Source: Deltaproteobacteria bacterium (GTDB lineage: Bacteria; Myxococcota; Kuafuiibacteriia; Kuafuiibacteriales; Kuafuiibacteriaceae). From it: a stretch of 64,000 nt of DNA. The translations under genes were made by a program, and so were the position numbers. Below, in pieces: positions 16,246 to 26,617 of this stretch. Positions within the stretch are counted from its first letter, which is position 1, and each line of letters opens with the position of its first letter. Location: the NCBI GenBank assembly GCA_016703535.1, contig JADJBV010000001.1, positions 496,001 through 560,000 of the forward strand, written 5' to 3'. The notes under the pieces are model-generated. The model was not told where the DNA came from. It searched no databases and saw only the letters and a list, made by a program, of their open reading frames with translations.

Positions 16246-18381
16246 ATGCGCCGGCAAAACGCCTTCTTTTGGGCCTTCTTTGGGGTGGTTTGGGTCGCTT
16301 GCCAAGAGGCCAGCCCCGACCCGGCGGATCAGGGCGTCCCGGACCTCGGCGTCATCGAAGGCGGCTCCGATGGGGGCGCCCCGGACTCGGGGCCGATCGG
16401 CCCTTTGTGCCCCACCACCTGTGAGGTCCCGGGCACCGAATGCGCCGAAGCTGATGGCCTCTGCCGCTGCGCCGGGGGCCCCGTTTGTCAGGCGGGTGAG
16501 GTCTGTGACCCCGCGGCCGGCACCTGCGCCGCACCTTTGGCGGCCCGGTGTCAGGCGGGCAGCCGCTTTCAGGAGGGGACCCCGGCCTTCGTCGAGGCCA
16601 CCGCCGACTTCGGCTTGACCGGCGTGCAGGGCGTGCGGCTTTCGGTGTTGGACTACGACGGCGACGGTCGTCCTGATCTCTTCGTGCGCCGGGGCGGCAA
16701 CGGCGGCGATCGATTTGGTGAAGGCGGCGTGCGCCAGTCTTGGTTGTTGCGCAACGTGGACGGCACCCACTTCGTGGACGAGACCGAAAGTTCGGGGATC
16801 CGGGCCACCCGCAGCAGCACCATCGGCGGTCGACCGGGCGAGGTGGTGGCCTTCGCCGACGTCGACAACGACGGTGACCTGGACGTCTACACCGGCATGA
16901 CCACCTTCGTGGACGGCGCCTTGGCGGGCGAGACCAGCGAACTCTTGCTCAACGACGGGACGGGCCACTTCGAGTTGGGGCCCGCGAACAACGAGCTGCG
17001 GCGGGAGGGCCAACCGGACATCGTCGCCGGCGCCACCTTCCTCGACTTCGATCGGGACGGGAACATCGACCTGTGGATCGGCCAACACAACTACACGCCC
17101 GCCGGGACTCAAAGCCTGATCTTCCGTCCCGACTTCCTCTACAAGGGCGACGGCACCGGACAATTTGTGGAGGTCTCCGGGGCGTTGGGCGTGACCACCC
17201 AGGACTGGGGTGAGCTGGAGGCCTTGAACGAGGGCCGGGCCCACAGCCGGGCCTGGTCCACCGCCGCCTGCGACCTGAACGGTGACGGTGATCAGGAGCT
17301 GTTGGTCGCCTCCTACGGCCGAGCGCCCAACCTGTTGTGGCAAGCCGATCGAGGCGGCGGGGCCTTGGCCTACCGCAACGTCAGCGTCGCCTCGGGCTAC
17401 GCGTACGACTCCAACCAAACTTGGATCGACAACGAGTTCGCCCGCTGCTTCTGCCAGAGCCGCCCCACCCAGCCGGGGTGTGATCAAGCGATGCCGCCTC
17501 GCATCACCTGCGGGAGCATCAACTGGAACCACCAAAGTGATCGGGAGCCGTACCGCCTGGGCGGTAACAGCGGCACCACGGTCTGCGGGGACGTCGACAA
17601 CGACGGCGATCTCGATCTGTTGACCACCGAGATCACCCACTGGTGGGCCGGCACCGGCGCCGACGAAAGTGAACTTTTGCTCAACGACGGCGCCCAGGAG
17701 GTCCACTTCACCCGACCCGGCAAGACCAACACCGGCTTGACCCGCTTTCGGAGCGGCGTGGCCTGGGATCAAGGTGACATGACGGCGGCGATCTTCGACT
17801 TCGATGATGACGGTTGGCCCGACATCTACCTCGGCGCCTCCGACTACGCCGGCAACCGAGGGCTCCTCTACCACCAGGACGCGCCCGGCCACTTCAGCGG
17901 CGTGCCGGTCAACGACGGCATCTTGCACCACCGCAGCCACGGTATCGCGGTCGCCGACTTCGACGGCGATGGTGATCTCGACGTGGTGCTCGGCCACTCC
18001 CGCTCCCGTTGTGATCCCAGCGGCGCCTTCGACTGTTACCCCACCGCCCAGATCCGCCTCTTCCGCAACCAAGTGGCGAACACCGGCAACGCCATCACCC
18101 TCGATTTGGTGGGCGCGCCGGGCACCAACCAGAGCGCCATCGGCGCCCGGGTGAAGGTCACCGCTGGTGGCGTTACCCAAACTCAAGAGGTCGGCGGCGG
18201 CCACGGCCACTACGGCATCCAACACGAACACGCCCTCCACTTCGGGCTGGGCGCTGCCTGCGAGGCGGTGGTCGAGGTGCGGTGGCCCAACGGGGAGCTC
18301 ACCACGGGCCGCTTCACGGCCCAGGCAGGTTATCGCTATCGCTTGGTGCAAGGCGACCTGCCGATCGCAACGGGCCAGTGA
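16246..18381 (+). CDS. FG-GAP/VCBS repeat lipoprotein with ASPIC/UnbV C-terminal domain
   Basis: The protein has 711 residues from ATG 16246. MRRQNAFFWAFFGVVWVAC ends in a lipobox. A Cys-rich segment (CPTTCEVPGTECAEADGLC) is followed by many Asp-rich calcium-binding blades such as LDYDGDGRPDLFVRR, DVDNDGDLDVYTG, DFDRDGNIDLW, DLNGDGDQELLV, DFDDDGWPDIYLG and DFDGDGDLDVVLG. The C-terminus has the ASPIC/UnbV pattern (IGARVKVTAGG...GHGHYGIQHE...LHFGLG...VEVRWPNG). It is probably a surface beta-propeller lipoprotein. It lies 120 bp upstream of the RHS gene on the same strand. Confidence 0.9.
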   Translation: MRRQNAFFWAFFGVVWVACQEASPDPADQGVPDLGVIEGGSDGGAPDSGPIGPLCPTTCEVPGTECAEADGLCRCAGGPVCQAGEVCDPAAGTCAAPLAARCQAGSRFQEGTPAFVEATADFGLTGVQGVRLSVLDYDGDGRPDLFVRRGGNGGDRFGEGGVRQSWLLRNVDGTHFVDETESSGIRATRSSTIGGRPGEVVAFADVDNDGDLDVYTGMTTFVDGALAGETSELLLNDGTGHFELGPANNELRREGQPDIVAGATFLDFDRDGNIDLWIGQHNYTPAGTQSLIFRPDFLYKGDGTGQFVEVSGALGVTTQDWGELEALNEGRAHSRAWSTAACDLNGDGDQELLVASYGRAPNLLWQADRGGGALAYRNVSVASGYAYDSNQTWIDNEFARCFCQSRPTQPGCDQAMPPRITCGSINWNHQSDREPYRLGGNSGTTVCGDVDNDGDLDLLTTEITHWWAGTGADESELLLNDGAQEVHFTRPGKTNTGLTRFRSGVAWDQGDMTAAIFDFDDDGWPDIYLGASDYAGNRGLLYHQDAPGHFSGVPVNDGILHHRSHGIAVADFDGDGDLDVVLGHSRSRCDPSGAFDCYPTAQIRLFRNQVANTGNAITLDLVGAPGTNQSAIGARVKVTAGGVTQTQEVGGGHGHYGIQHEHALHFGLGAACEAVVEVRWPNGELTTGRFTAQAGYRYRLVQGDLPIATGQ

Positions 18382-18501
18382 GACTTGCTTCCCTGGGACA
18401 TCTCACCCGCGTCCCCATGGGACGACCCATGGGACCAGAGGGACTCGGACTGTCGCCGCAATTGAGTTCTGCCAGGCACGCCCTTTGCGTCAGAGGGGGC
18501 G

Positions 18502-21500
18502 ATGCGCAGCACCCGAGCTCGAGCCCGCAAGGGCACGGCAGCGATCCTCCTCCTCTGCCTCACGCCCTATTCGTGTGCCCCGCCGGGTGGCGGGACCTCC
18601 GGCGTAGACCGGGCCGCTGCAAGTCCAGGTCTCCCGTTTTTGCCGGAGGGAACCGGAAGTTTCCCGAACGCGGCGACGCCACTACTTGAGGATAGCCCGA
18701 GCACACCCTTTGGACTGGTGACGGGCGAAGCCGCGGTTGGGGACAAGGGGCAAGCCACTTACAGCTACCCACTTCGCTTCCCTCTGGGGCGACGAGGTAT
18801 CGAACCAAAGTTGACGCTCGCCTATAGCTCGGAGTCCAAGAATGGGAGTTTAGGGATTGGCTGGGAACTAACAGGTCTCAGCGCCATCCGGCGGTGCACC
18901 AAAACCTACGCGACGGATGGACGCGTCCGACCGATTCGCTTCGACCAAGAGGACCGCCTTTGCTTCGACGGTATGCGTCTGATCGAAGTCACACCCACTC
19001 GAGACCATGGCGGCGTGGAGTTTCGACTCGAGCGAGACCTCGGGTACCGGATCGTCGGTCGACCCAGCACGGAACACCGCGACGATCCTGCCTTCGACTA
19101 CCTGTCGTTTACCATCGAGCTTGGAGATGGGCGAACGGCCCAACTCGGTGGAACCGCGGACGCTCAGGAACTCCACCGCGACGGCAAGGTTAGAGGTTGG
19201 CGCCTGAACCGTTGGTCGGACGAGTTCGGTAACACCATGCAGGTGGAGTACTCCAACTTCTCTGATCCCGCCCTCGACCTTCAGGGGCGCCCCAAACACG
19301 ACGCCGAGGGGCAGGAGACCACCGAACTCCTGCCTTGGCGGATCTCATATGCCGGTATGGAAAAGGCGGCGGGAGCCGTCAGCAACGAGCCGCCCACTCG
19401 GGTCGTTGAGTTCTTTTACGAACTTCATCCCACTGCTGCCTACGGCATGGCTCGTGGCTCCCGGGTTCACTCGACCCGTCGACTCAATCGCATCGAGGCT
19501 CGAGTTCATGGCGAGGTCGAGCGGAGTTATCAGCTGAGCTATGAGGTCTCACCGACCACCGGACTCTCTCGCCTGACCTCCGTTGCCCAGTGTGATGGCG
19601 ACGGCGTGTGTTTGCCGCCCACGTCTTTTGGCTACAACCACGCGCCTTTGGCGTTTGCTGTCTCGCCTTGGCTTGATTCTGGTCTCGAGCAGGCCTTCGT
19701 GGACCAGACCATTCATTCTTTTGTTGCCGATTTCGACGGGGATGGCCGCGACGATTTCCTAAACCTTGAGGGCTGCATTACATGGATGCTCGAGACTCCC
19801 GAACTACATCCAGTCGTCTACTTCTCTGACAGTGTCGGCGAACTCGCCTCCTTCCAGAAGGAAAAATTCCCGGGCACCTGCGAGGAATCAACCGCCGCTC
19901 TTCAGGTCTACCGTGTGGCTGATCTAAACGGAGATGGTCGGGCGGATATCTTCAACGTCCGAGAGGATAGTTGGGGGGTGTATTATTCCATGGGTCGGGC
20001 TGGTTTTACCGATCGCGTGGTGCTGTGGATCGAGCCAACTTTGCCGAGGCGCCGCACCGACTCCCTCGCTGAAAACAACTACCTCTATCAGAGCATCGAT
20101 TCGTATCACTTTCCAGACTTTACCGGTGACGGCCTGAAAGACATCGTCAGCTGCCACGACGGAGTGCTTCGGGTCTTCTCCCTCGAGCCTTCCTTCCGAG
20201 AACTCGTAGACCCCGCACCTCATGGGCGATCGTCGTTCTTGTGTAAGTCGGTGCCGCTTCAAGGCAACAGCCCCTATTTCAGGGCGTTCGGGTTCATCAC
20301 CGCCGACTTCAATGGGGATATGGCGGAGGAAGTGTGGGGGGTGGACGCTGACGACCTCTACACCCGTCGAGTTCAGACCGATGAGGACGGCACGCACTTG
20401 GTGTCGACGGTCGGAGAGCCCGCCAACGTGCTCGATCTGCTGATCCGGTCGGCCCATGACCTCAACGGAGACGGCCTCCGGGACCCGATCACTGGCCCCA
20501 ACGATGCCTCCTGCGTGAGCGACCCCCAGACCGGCTACTTTTGTGTTGGCGTCAACACGGGATCCCACAGCCTCTTGGCCCTCGGAGGCTACAACAACGC
20601 CTTTCCGATGGGCGCGGTGCTGGCAGACTTCAACCAAGACGGGCGCGACGATCTCTACTACCCGTCCGCAACGTTGCTCGCCTTGATGGGGGACCTCGAT
20701 TCCAGCGACGCCCTGGCGGCCTCGACGAACCTCCCGACCAATTGGCCCGACTTCATTCCATATACCAACGAAGTTGGGGACTTCAACGGAGACGGCGCGC
20801 CAGATGTTCTGGAGGTGGGAAGCGACAATGGTGTGCCGCGCCCCGAGGTCATCTTCAACCTCTCCGCCCGCGCCGACCTCCTGGCCGTGGTTCGAGAAGG
20901 TGGAGACGCCGATAGCTATCGCTTCACCTATTCCAACCTGGTGGATCCCGGGACCCACTCGAACGCGACCTGTGACCCCACCCCGATCGACTACCAGACC
21001 GGCGCGCCCTTGGACGGTCATCGTAGCGCTTTCGCTTGTGTGATCGGTGACTCCCGGCCGGTGGTGCGGTCGGTGAGCGAAGACGCGGGCCCCGGGCTTC
21101 AGCGGATCGAGACCACCTACTGGTATCGCAATGGCCGTCGGTCGCTGCGGGGGCACGGATTTTTGGGCTTCGACGAGATCGTTTCCGTGACTCCGGCGAA
21201 GGCTCTGACCTCGACCCGTCGCTTCGACAACCTCAGCTTCGACGCCGCCACCCACCGACTGGTGAGAGCGGGTGGTGCCATTCAGAGCTTCTACACGGTG
21301 GAGCTCCCGGATTCAGCTCAGGTGAGTGTTCGCCACCACTTGGAGCAGCGGTCCTACCAGCCTGTCCCCGACGGGACTTATCGGACCACCGTCAGCACCA
21401 ACGACGCCGAATATTGGGCTCCCCTGGGCACGAGCGACTCGGACGCGATCAAGACCAAGCCGATCTGGTCCACTACGGTCGAGCCGAGTGACTATGACGC

Positions 21501-24500
21501 GCACGGCTACCCGAGGCGCAAGACAACCACTCATCTGGGGGCGGAACAGGAGGTTGAGCAGATCGTCTACGATCACGACCTGGAGGCGTGGGCCATGGGG
21601 CGGAGGAGCCAGGTTCTGGTGACCAGCGACGTCGGCGGCCGAGCCCAAACTCAGGGAGCGGCGTTTACGTTCCTTCCCGGTCGTTCGGCGATCGAGACCA
21701 TGACGGAACGATTGGGTGAGGCCCAACCGGGTGGCGTCGATCCCTTCGAGCGGGTGGTCACCTTCGGCTACGACGTGCGAGGGCAGGTGACCTCGCGCGT
21801 CGCCCAGGCGGCCGACGGGACCGTGCGGAGCACCTCCTTCGAGCACACACCCGACGGCGTAAACCTGGCGGCCGTGGTCAATCAACTTGGGCACCGAACG
21901 ACGATCATAGTTCACCCGGTCCTCGGGCTCCCGGTCCGGACCATCGATCCCAACGGTGAAGTTCGGGACGTCGCCTACGATGGGTTTGGTCGACCGACCG
22001 CCACGCGTGATCCCCGGGGGGTCGTGACACAACGCGCCTTTGGGGCCCCAACCGCGGGGTCAGGGCTCCTCTATCGCAGCGAGGTCCGCGTCGGGTCCTT
22101 GCGACCGACGACGGCCTACGTGGACCACCTTGGCCGGACCGTCCTAGAGACCCGCTACCGCGACGACGATCGAATCGTCTCTTCGGCAGTGCGCTACGAC
22201 CGGCTTGGGCGGGTGGCGGCCGTCGGAGAGCCGTCTACGGACGATGAGCCCGAGGTCACTCAGGGCGCCACGGTCTACACCTATGACAACCTCAGTCGTC
22301 TCACCTCGGTCACCGAACCTCATGGGGCGATCACCCGGTACTTCTACGATCGCGGCCACCCGTTGGTCTCGGCGGGCCGAGCCGCTGACGGAAGGCGAGT
22401 CACCATCGAAGACGCGAACGGGCACCGCAGGATCGAGTCCGACAGCCCAACCGGCCAGATCGACCTCAGCATCGACGCCCTCGGGAGTGTCGTGCGGTAC
22501 GAATACGCGCCGTTCAATCGCCCCTTTCGAGCCATCGATCCGACAGGGGGCGTGTACGAGAACGAGTTCGATCCGTACGGGTTGCTGGTGGCGCGGCGCG
22601 ATCCTACCCGAGGTGAAATCACCTATCTTCACCACCCATTTGGCGAAGTCCGGGAGGAACGAGACGCGCTGAATGTACAGACCTACGAGGTTGACGGCTT
22701 GGGCCGTGTGACCCGGGTCGCCGATTCGACGGGGGGCTTGGAGACGACCCACTACGACTGTCCGAGCAGCGGTCTATGCAGCTCGACTCTTCACACGACC
22801 GGTCGAGTCGTCGAGCAGATCAGCCGGGATGGGCATCGGACCACCTATGAGTACGACGCCGCCGGTTCCCTTTCCGCCGAGACCAACCACGTCGATGGCC
22901 GGACCCTGACCTTCCGCCGCAGCTACGACGAAAATGGGATGGTGGCGGGCTTGGAGTATCCGGTCTCGGCGGACGGATCGCGGTTTGGGGTCGTTCGCCG
23001 TTACGGTGCCAATGGCGCCCTGCGCGAGGTGCGAGATGCGGCCAGCGACTACGTCTACTGGCAACGCGAACGCGCCAACGCCCGGGGACAAACGGTGGAC
23101 GAGTGGTACGGGAACTCGGCCACCGCCCACTACGACTACGAACCAAGCAGCGGCTTGAGTACAGGCATCGCGGTCACCTCCCAAGGCAACCTCGAGTTGG
23201 ATGAACGCTACGCTTACGACGCGGTGGGCAACCTCACCTCTCGTAGCGACGCGAGGCAAGGCCGCCACGAGGCCTTCTCCTACGACGTCCTCGACCGACT
23301 CGTGGGGAACTGCTTCGGCGAAAGCATCCGGGAGGCCAGCGGTCGCGCCGCTGTCCACGCGCCGGGGATCCACTTCGATCCCAGTCCTCCCCTGGCGCCG
23401 CTCGGGGGCGGGCCGACCTTCACCCGACCCGAGCCCGCTCAGCAGGGGAGCGCAGGCGCCGTCTCGATGTCCTTGGCCCTCGGTGCCGACGAACAGCGGG
23501 TCGCCGACGCGATCGGCGTGCCCGTGGAGGCCAACGGTCAACTCTCTTCATTCGAAGCGTTTCGAACCTGCACCAGCTACCAGTACGATCCACTGGGCAA
23601 CATGCTTCAGCGTGATGGGGTGGGCACCTATGACTATCCGGCCACGGCCGCGGGTCGGAACCTCCCGCACGCGCCGTATCGAATCCGTGCTGCATCCGGC
23701 AGCATCACTTCGTTGTCCTTTGACGCGCTGGGCCGGGCAACTCGGTTTGGTACCCAGACCAATACGTACGACGCCCAGTCGCGGCTCACTTCGATGAAGA
23801 TTAACAACGTGGCCGAAACTCGCTACGAGTACGCGGGTTCGGGCGGCCGAGTGAAGAAGACAGGGCCGACCGAATCGATCTTGTACCACGGTGTCCACTT
23901 CTACGAACGGCGTACCCAGAGCTCCGGGGTTCGTACCTCGGCCTTGGCGGGGACCTCGAACGTCAGCTTCTACCTGGTCGAGGCTGACGACAGAGTGGTG
24001 GCCCAGGTCGCACACCACAACGATCCTTTGGTCATGGCCGGCAGCGGTCACAACTTCGGCATGTTCCCCTGGATCGCCATGGCCGGCCAAAACGCCGCGC
24101 TCCGGGGTGACGCTCGAATTTCCCTGGGCTCCAGGCTGGTAGACGGGCGCTCACAGGTTCGGTTCTTTCATGCCGATCGTCTTGGTTCTCCTTTGTTGGC
24201 CACGGATGGCCTCGGGACGCCGTTGGATCGCCGCTCCTACTCACCCTTTGGCCGTCAGCGTTCACCCGATTGGCGGCAGGGCATTTCTCCAGGGAACTTC
24301 GGGAGCCATTTTGTCGGCTTCACCAGCCACGAGGACGAAGCCGATTCGGGATTCGTCAACATGCAGGGACGGATCTACCAACCTGCGCTTGGTCGGTTTC
24401 TGACGCCGGATCCGGTGGTCGCGGATCCAAGTTCACTGCAGAGCTTCCACGGCTACGCCTATGCGCTCAACAACCCCCTCCGCTACGTCGATCCCACGGG

Positions 24501-25410
24501 TCATCACCCCGAGGGTGGAAACGCCCCCGAGTCCGGCGACTCGTCGTCAACCGAGGAGGATGGGGACGATGACTACGTGTCGAGCGATGGCCCCCGTTGG
24601 AACCCGGCGTTTTATGCGAGCCTGAAGACCCACGAGGCCCGGGCCTACTACACGCGCATTACCGCCTTCGATCGGCAGTTCGTGGAGCTCGACCGAAGAT
24701 TGGATCCGGACAATTTCGCGCGGCTGCTCCAAGCCTATCAGGACGCCGCCGTGTACCTGGTGGAACGGTTCACGGCGGTTCGATTTGGCGGGAGGGCGGG
24801 CTTCGAGCTGCTTCGGTTGGGCATGGGGTTCCTCGAGGCTGAGTCGAACGATGAGTTCTACGACCCCGACGCCAGCGGTCTGCTCCGCTCTCTGCTGCCG
24901 GGCTGGGGAGGGGTCTGGAACGCCAAGCAATCCAGCGGGCGGCTCCCGACGCAGATGGCCCCTCACTTGCGGAAGATCCGCGCGCTTTCGATGACCCCCG
25001 GAAAGGACAAACAGCTCCAGAAGCGATTCACGCGACGGGAGATCAACCAGCTGGCGCGGGCGTTCCTGGGACCCAACGCCCGGGTCGCGGCGCGAGGAGA
25101 TTTCGGCGAACTCCACTACGTTTCAGCGGACAACAAGCGGCTGGTGCGGATGCCGACCCCCAAGACCCACCAGTGGGCGGTCACCGGGATGCAGGCGAAC
25201 TTCCACCAGCGGCCCAACGCCAACGACGGGTGGCGAGACTACGAGAAGGCATCGAACGTCCACCTCCACTACGTCCGGTGGTTGGGGGCCAGGCCGCCTT
25301 CGGTTGCCGAACTCCTCAGGCTCGCGGATGGCGCCCTGCGGGAGGTGGGGCGGTGGGGGCTCCGACGCCGAGCGGTGGCACTGCGGGTCTTGTCGCCGTC
25401 TGACGATTAG
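18502..25410 (+). CDS. Giant SpvB/TcdB-like RHS-repeat lipoprotein with variable C-terminal tip
   Basis: The 2302-residue protein has a lipoprotein signal (AAILLLCLTPYSC). Order of regions: SpvB-like N-terminus (TYSYPLRFPLGRRGIEPKLT, residues ~80-300), FG-GAP-like blades (VADFDGDGRDDFL, VADLNGDGRADIF, ITADFNGDMAEEV), a TcdB-middle-like region (~750-950), then YD/RHS repeats from about 1080 to 1950. The RHS core end is GRFLTPDPVVADPSSLQSF and NNPLRYVDPTGH. After it comes an unrelated tip of roughly 310 residues. RHS shells enclose and deliver C-terminal toxins in other bacteria. Codon use is less GC-biased and less TTG-rich than in neighbours, which suggests transfer. No obvious immunity gene follows; the convergent manA overlaps its stop. 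Confidence 0.93.
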   Translation: MRSTRARARKGTAAILLLCLTPYSCAPPGGGTSGVDRAAASPGLPFLPEGTGSFPNAATPLLEDSPSTPFGLVTGEAAVGDKGQATYSYPLRFPLGRRGIEPKLTLAYSSESKNGSLGIGWELTGLSAIRRCTKTYATDGRVRPIRFDQEDRLCFDGMRLIEVTPTRDHGGVEFRLERDLGYRIVGRPSTEHRDDPAFDYLSFTIELGDGRTAQLGGTADAQELHRDGKVRGWRLNRWSDEFGNTMQVEYSNFSDPALDLQGRPKHDAEGQETTELLPWRISYAGMEKAAGAVSNEPPTRVVEFFYELHPTAAYGMARGSRVHSTRRLNRIEARVHGEVERSYQLSYEVSPTTGLSRLTSVAQCDGDGVCLPPTSFGYNHAPLAFAVSPWLDSGLEQAFVDQTIHSFVADFDGDGRDDFLNLEGCITWMLETPELHPVVYFSDSVGELASFQKEKFPGTCEESTAALQVYRVADLNGDGRADIFNVREDSWGVYYSMGRAGFTDRVVLWIEPTLPRRRTDSLAENNYLYQSIDSYHFPDFTGDGLKDIVSCHDGVLRVFSLEPSFRELVDPAPHGRSSFLCKSVPLQGNSPYFRAFGFITADFNGDMAEEVWGVDADDLYTRRVQTDEDGTHLVSTVGEPANVLDLLIRSAHDLNGDGLRDPITGPNDASCVSDPQTGYFCVGVNTGSHSLLALGGYNNAFPMGAVLADFNQDGRDDLYYPSATLLALMGDLDSSDALAASTNLPTNWPDFIPYTNEVGDFNGDGAPDVLEVGSDNGVPRPEVIFNLSARADLLAVVREGGDADSYRFTYSNLVDPGTHSNATCDPTPIDYQTGAPLDGHRSAFACVIGDSRPVVRSVSEDAGPGLQRIETTYWYRNGRRSLRGHGFLGFDEIVSVTPAKALTSTRRFDNLSFDAATHRLVRAGGAIQSFYTVELPDSAQVSVRHHLEQRSYQPVPDGTYRTTVSTNDAEYWAPLGTSDSDAIKTKPIWSTTVEPSDYDAHGYPRRKTTTHLGAEQEVEQIVYDHDLEAWAMGRRSQVLVTSDVGGRAQTQGAAFTFLPGRSAIETMTERLGEAQPGGVDPFERVVTFGYDVRGQVTSRVAQAADGTVRSTSFEHTPDGVNLAAVVNQLGHRTTIIVHPVLGLPVRTIDPNGEVRDVAYDGFGRPTATRDPRGVVTQRAFGAPTAGSGLLYRSEVRVGSLRPTTAYVDHLGRTVLETRYRDDDRIVSSAVRYDRLGRVAAVGEPSTDDEPEVTQGATVYTYDNLSRLTSVTEPHGAITRYFYDRGHPLVSAGRAADGRRVTIEDANGHRRIESDSPTGQIDLSIDALGSVVRYEYAPFNRPFRAIDPTGGVYENEFDPYGLLVARRDPTRGEITYLHHPFGEVREERDALNVQTYEVDGLGRVTRVADSTGGLETTHYDCPSSGLCSSTLHTTGRVVEQISRDGHRTTYEYDAAGSLSAETNHVDGRTLTFRRSYDENGMVAGLEYPVSADGSRFGVVRRYGANGALREVRDAASDYVYWQRERANARGQTVDEWYGNSATAHYDYEPSSGLSTGIAVTSQGNLELDERYAYDAVGNLTSRSDARQGRHEAFSYDVLDRLVGNCFGESIREASGRAAVHAPGIHFDPSPPLAPLGGGPTFTRPEPAQQGSAGAVSMSLALGADEQRVADAIGVPVEANGQLSSFEAFRTCTSYQYDPLGNMLQRDGVGTYDYPATAAGRNLPHAPYRIRAASGSITSLSFDALGRATRFGTQTNTYDAQSRLTSMKINNVAETRYEYAGSGGRVKKTGPTESILYHGVHFYERRTQSSGVRTSALAGTSNVSFYLVEADDRVVAQVAHHNDPLVMAGSGHNFGMFPWIAMAGQNAALRGDARISLGSRLVDGRSQVRFFHADRLGSPLLATDGLGTPLDRRSYSPFGRQRSPDWRQGISPGNFGSHFVGFTSHEDEADSGFVNMQGRIYQPALGRFLTPDPVVADPSSLQSFHGYAYALNNPLRYVDPTGHHPEGGNAPESGDSSSTEEDGDDDYVSSDGPRWNPAFYASLKTHEARAYYTRITAFDRQFVELDRRLDPDNFARLLQAYQDAAVYLVERFTAVRFGGRAGFELLRLGMGFLEAESNDEFYDPDASGLLRSLLPGWGGVWNAKQSSGRLPTQMAPHLRKIRALSMTPGKDKQLQKRFTRREINQLARAFLGPNARVAARGDFGELHYVSADNKRLVRMPTPKTHQWAVTGMQANFHQRPNANDGWRDYEKASNVHLHYVRWLGARPPSVAELLRLADGALREVGRWGLRRRAVALRVLSPSDD

Positions 25411-26582
25411 GTCCGGGGTACGTAGGCCCGGTAGAGGCGGCCGGGGCCGCGTAGGGTGTAGGCCGCGCCGGCCGGCACCACCGCGGCTTGGCCGGGGGCC
25501 AAGAGGTGGCGTTCACCGAACTCCAGGTAAGGCGCGCCGCCGACCGACAACAACAGCTCGATCGAGTCCGCGGTCGACAAGTAGGGGCCGGCGTCGAGAT
25601 CGATCACCGACAGGGCGAAGTCGGGGACCGGCGTGCGGTAGGTGCGGACCCGGCGATCGGCGGTGGCCTCGGGCCGCAAGATGGTGGGGCGCCCGGAGCG
25701 GAAGTGGAGCGTCGAGAGCAACTCCGGGACGTCGACGTGTTTGGGGGTCAGGCCCCCTCGCAGGACGTTGTCGGAGCTGGCCATCAACTCGATGCCGGTG
25801 CCTTCCAGGTAGGCGTGGAGCTCGCCGGCGTCGAGGAACAAGGCCTCGTCGGGGGCCAACTCGATCAGGTTGAGCAGCAGCGGCGAAAGTACGCCGACGT
25901 CCCCGGGGTAACGTTCGGCGAGACGCACCACCTCACGATAGGCGGCTTCACTTCGGCCCTTGGCGGCGGCCACCGCCCGTTCGGCGACGCTCTTTTGGGT
26001 CGGGGCGGGCAGGCTCATCAGGGTCTGGTAGAGGGGCTGGAGCGGGCCACCGGCCGCGAGATCGGAGATGGCGTCGTCGAGCTCGGGCAGATCGAGGGGC
26101 GAAAGCAGGCCGACGATCTGCGGCGACGGCCGGAAGCCACACAAGGCCCGGAACTTGGAGTGGGCCACGATCAGCTCGGGCTTGTGGTTGGCGTCTTTGT
26201 AGGAGCGGTGGGCGGCGGTCCGCGGGATCCCGGCGGCCTCCTCCCTGGCGAAGCCGGCCTCGGCCTGGGCCTTGTTGGGGTGAGCCTGAATGGAGAGGGG
26301 TTCAGCGGCGGCCAACACCTTCAGCAGCAGCGGCAACTTCCCGAAGCGCCGGGCCACCCAAGGTGACAACCAGGCGTCGGGGTGTTGAGCGATCACGTCA
26401 CCCAGATCCGCCGATTTTCCCTGGATTTTTAGGGTGGAGGGGCCATCCGGGTGGGCGCCGATCCACAACTCGGCTTGGGGTTGGCCGGTGGGCGCCGTGC
26501 CCAAAAGGTGCGGCAAGGCCGTCTTCGAGCCCCAGGCGTAGGCTTTGATGGGGCAGTCGAGGAGCTGGATGCGTGGTTGCAT
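25407..26582 (-). CDS. manA: Mannose-6-phosphate isomerase, class I
   Basis: The 391-residue protein matches the type I phosphomannose isomerase family, zinc enzymes that interconvert mannose-6-phosphate and fructose-6-phosphate. Motifs: YAWGSKTALPHLLG at the N-terminus, QAELWIGAHPDGPS, LSIQAHPNKAQAE (metal ligands Gln and His), ELIVAHSKFRALCGFRP, and LDAGELHAYLEGTGIELMASSDNVLRGGLTPKHVD with the conserved Glu-His-Tyr and Asn-Arg-Gly-Thr/Leu-Pro-Lys region. It can feed GDP-mannose synthesis for the polysaccharide genes near 46 kb, but is not adjacent to them. The stop overlaps the convergent RHS stop. Confidence 0.93.
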   Translation of the reverse strand: MQPRIQLLDCPIKAYAWGSKTALPHLLGTAPTGQPQAELWIGAHPDGPSTLKIQGKSADLGDVIAQHPDAWLSPWVARRFGKLPLLLKVLAAAEPLSIQAHPNKAQAEAGFAREEAAGIPRTAAHRSYKDANHKPELIVAHSKFRALCGFRPSPQIVGLLSPLDLPELDDAISDLAAGGPLQPLYQTLMSLPAPTQKSVAERAVAAAKGRSEAAYREVVRLAERYPGDVGVLSPLLLNLIELAPDEALFLDAGELHAYLEGTGIELMASSDNVLRGGLTPKHVDVPELLSTLHFRSGRPTILRPEATADRRVRTYRTPVPDFALSVIDLDAGPYLSTADSIELLLSVGGAPYLEFGERHLLAPGQAAVVPAGAAYTLRGPGRLYRAYVPRT

Positions 26583-26617
26583 CGACCCCGGAGGCTATCA
26601 CAAGCTACCCTTCGGCA

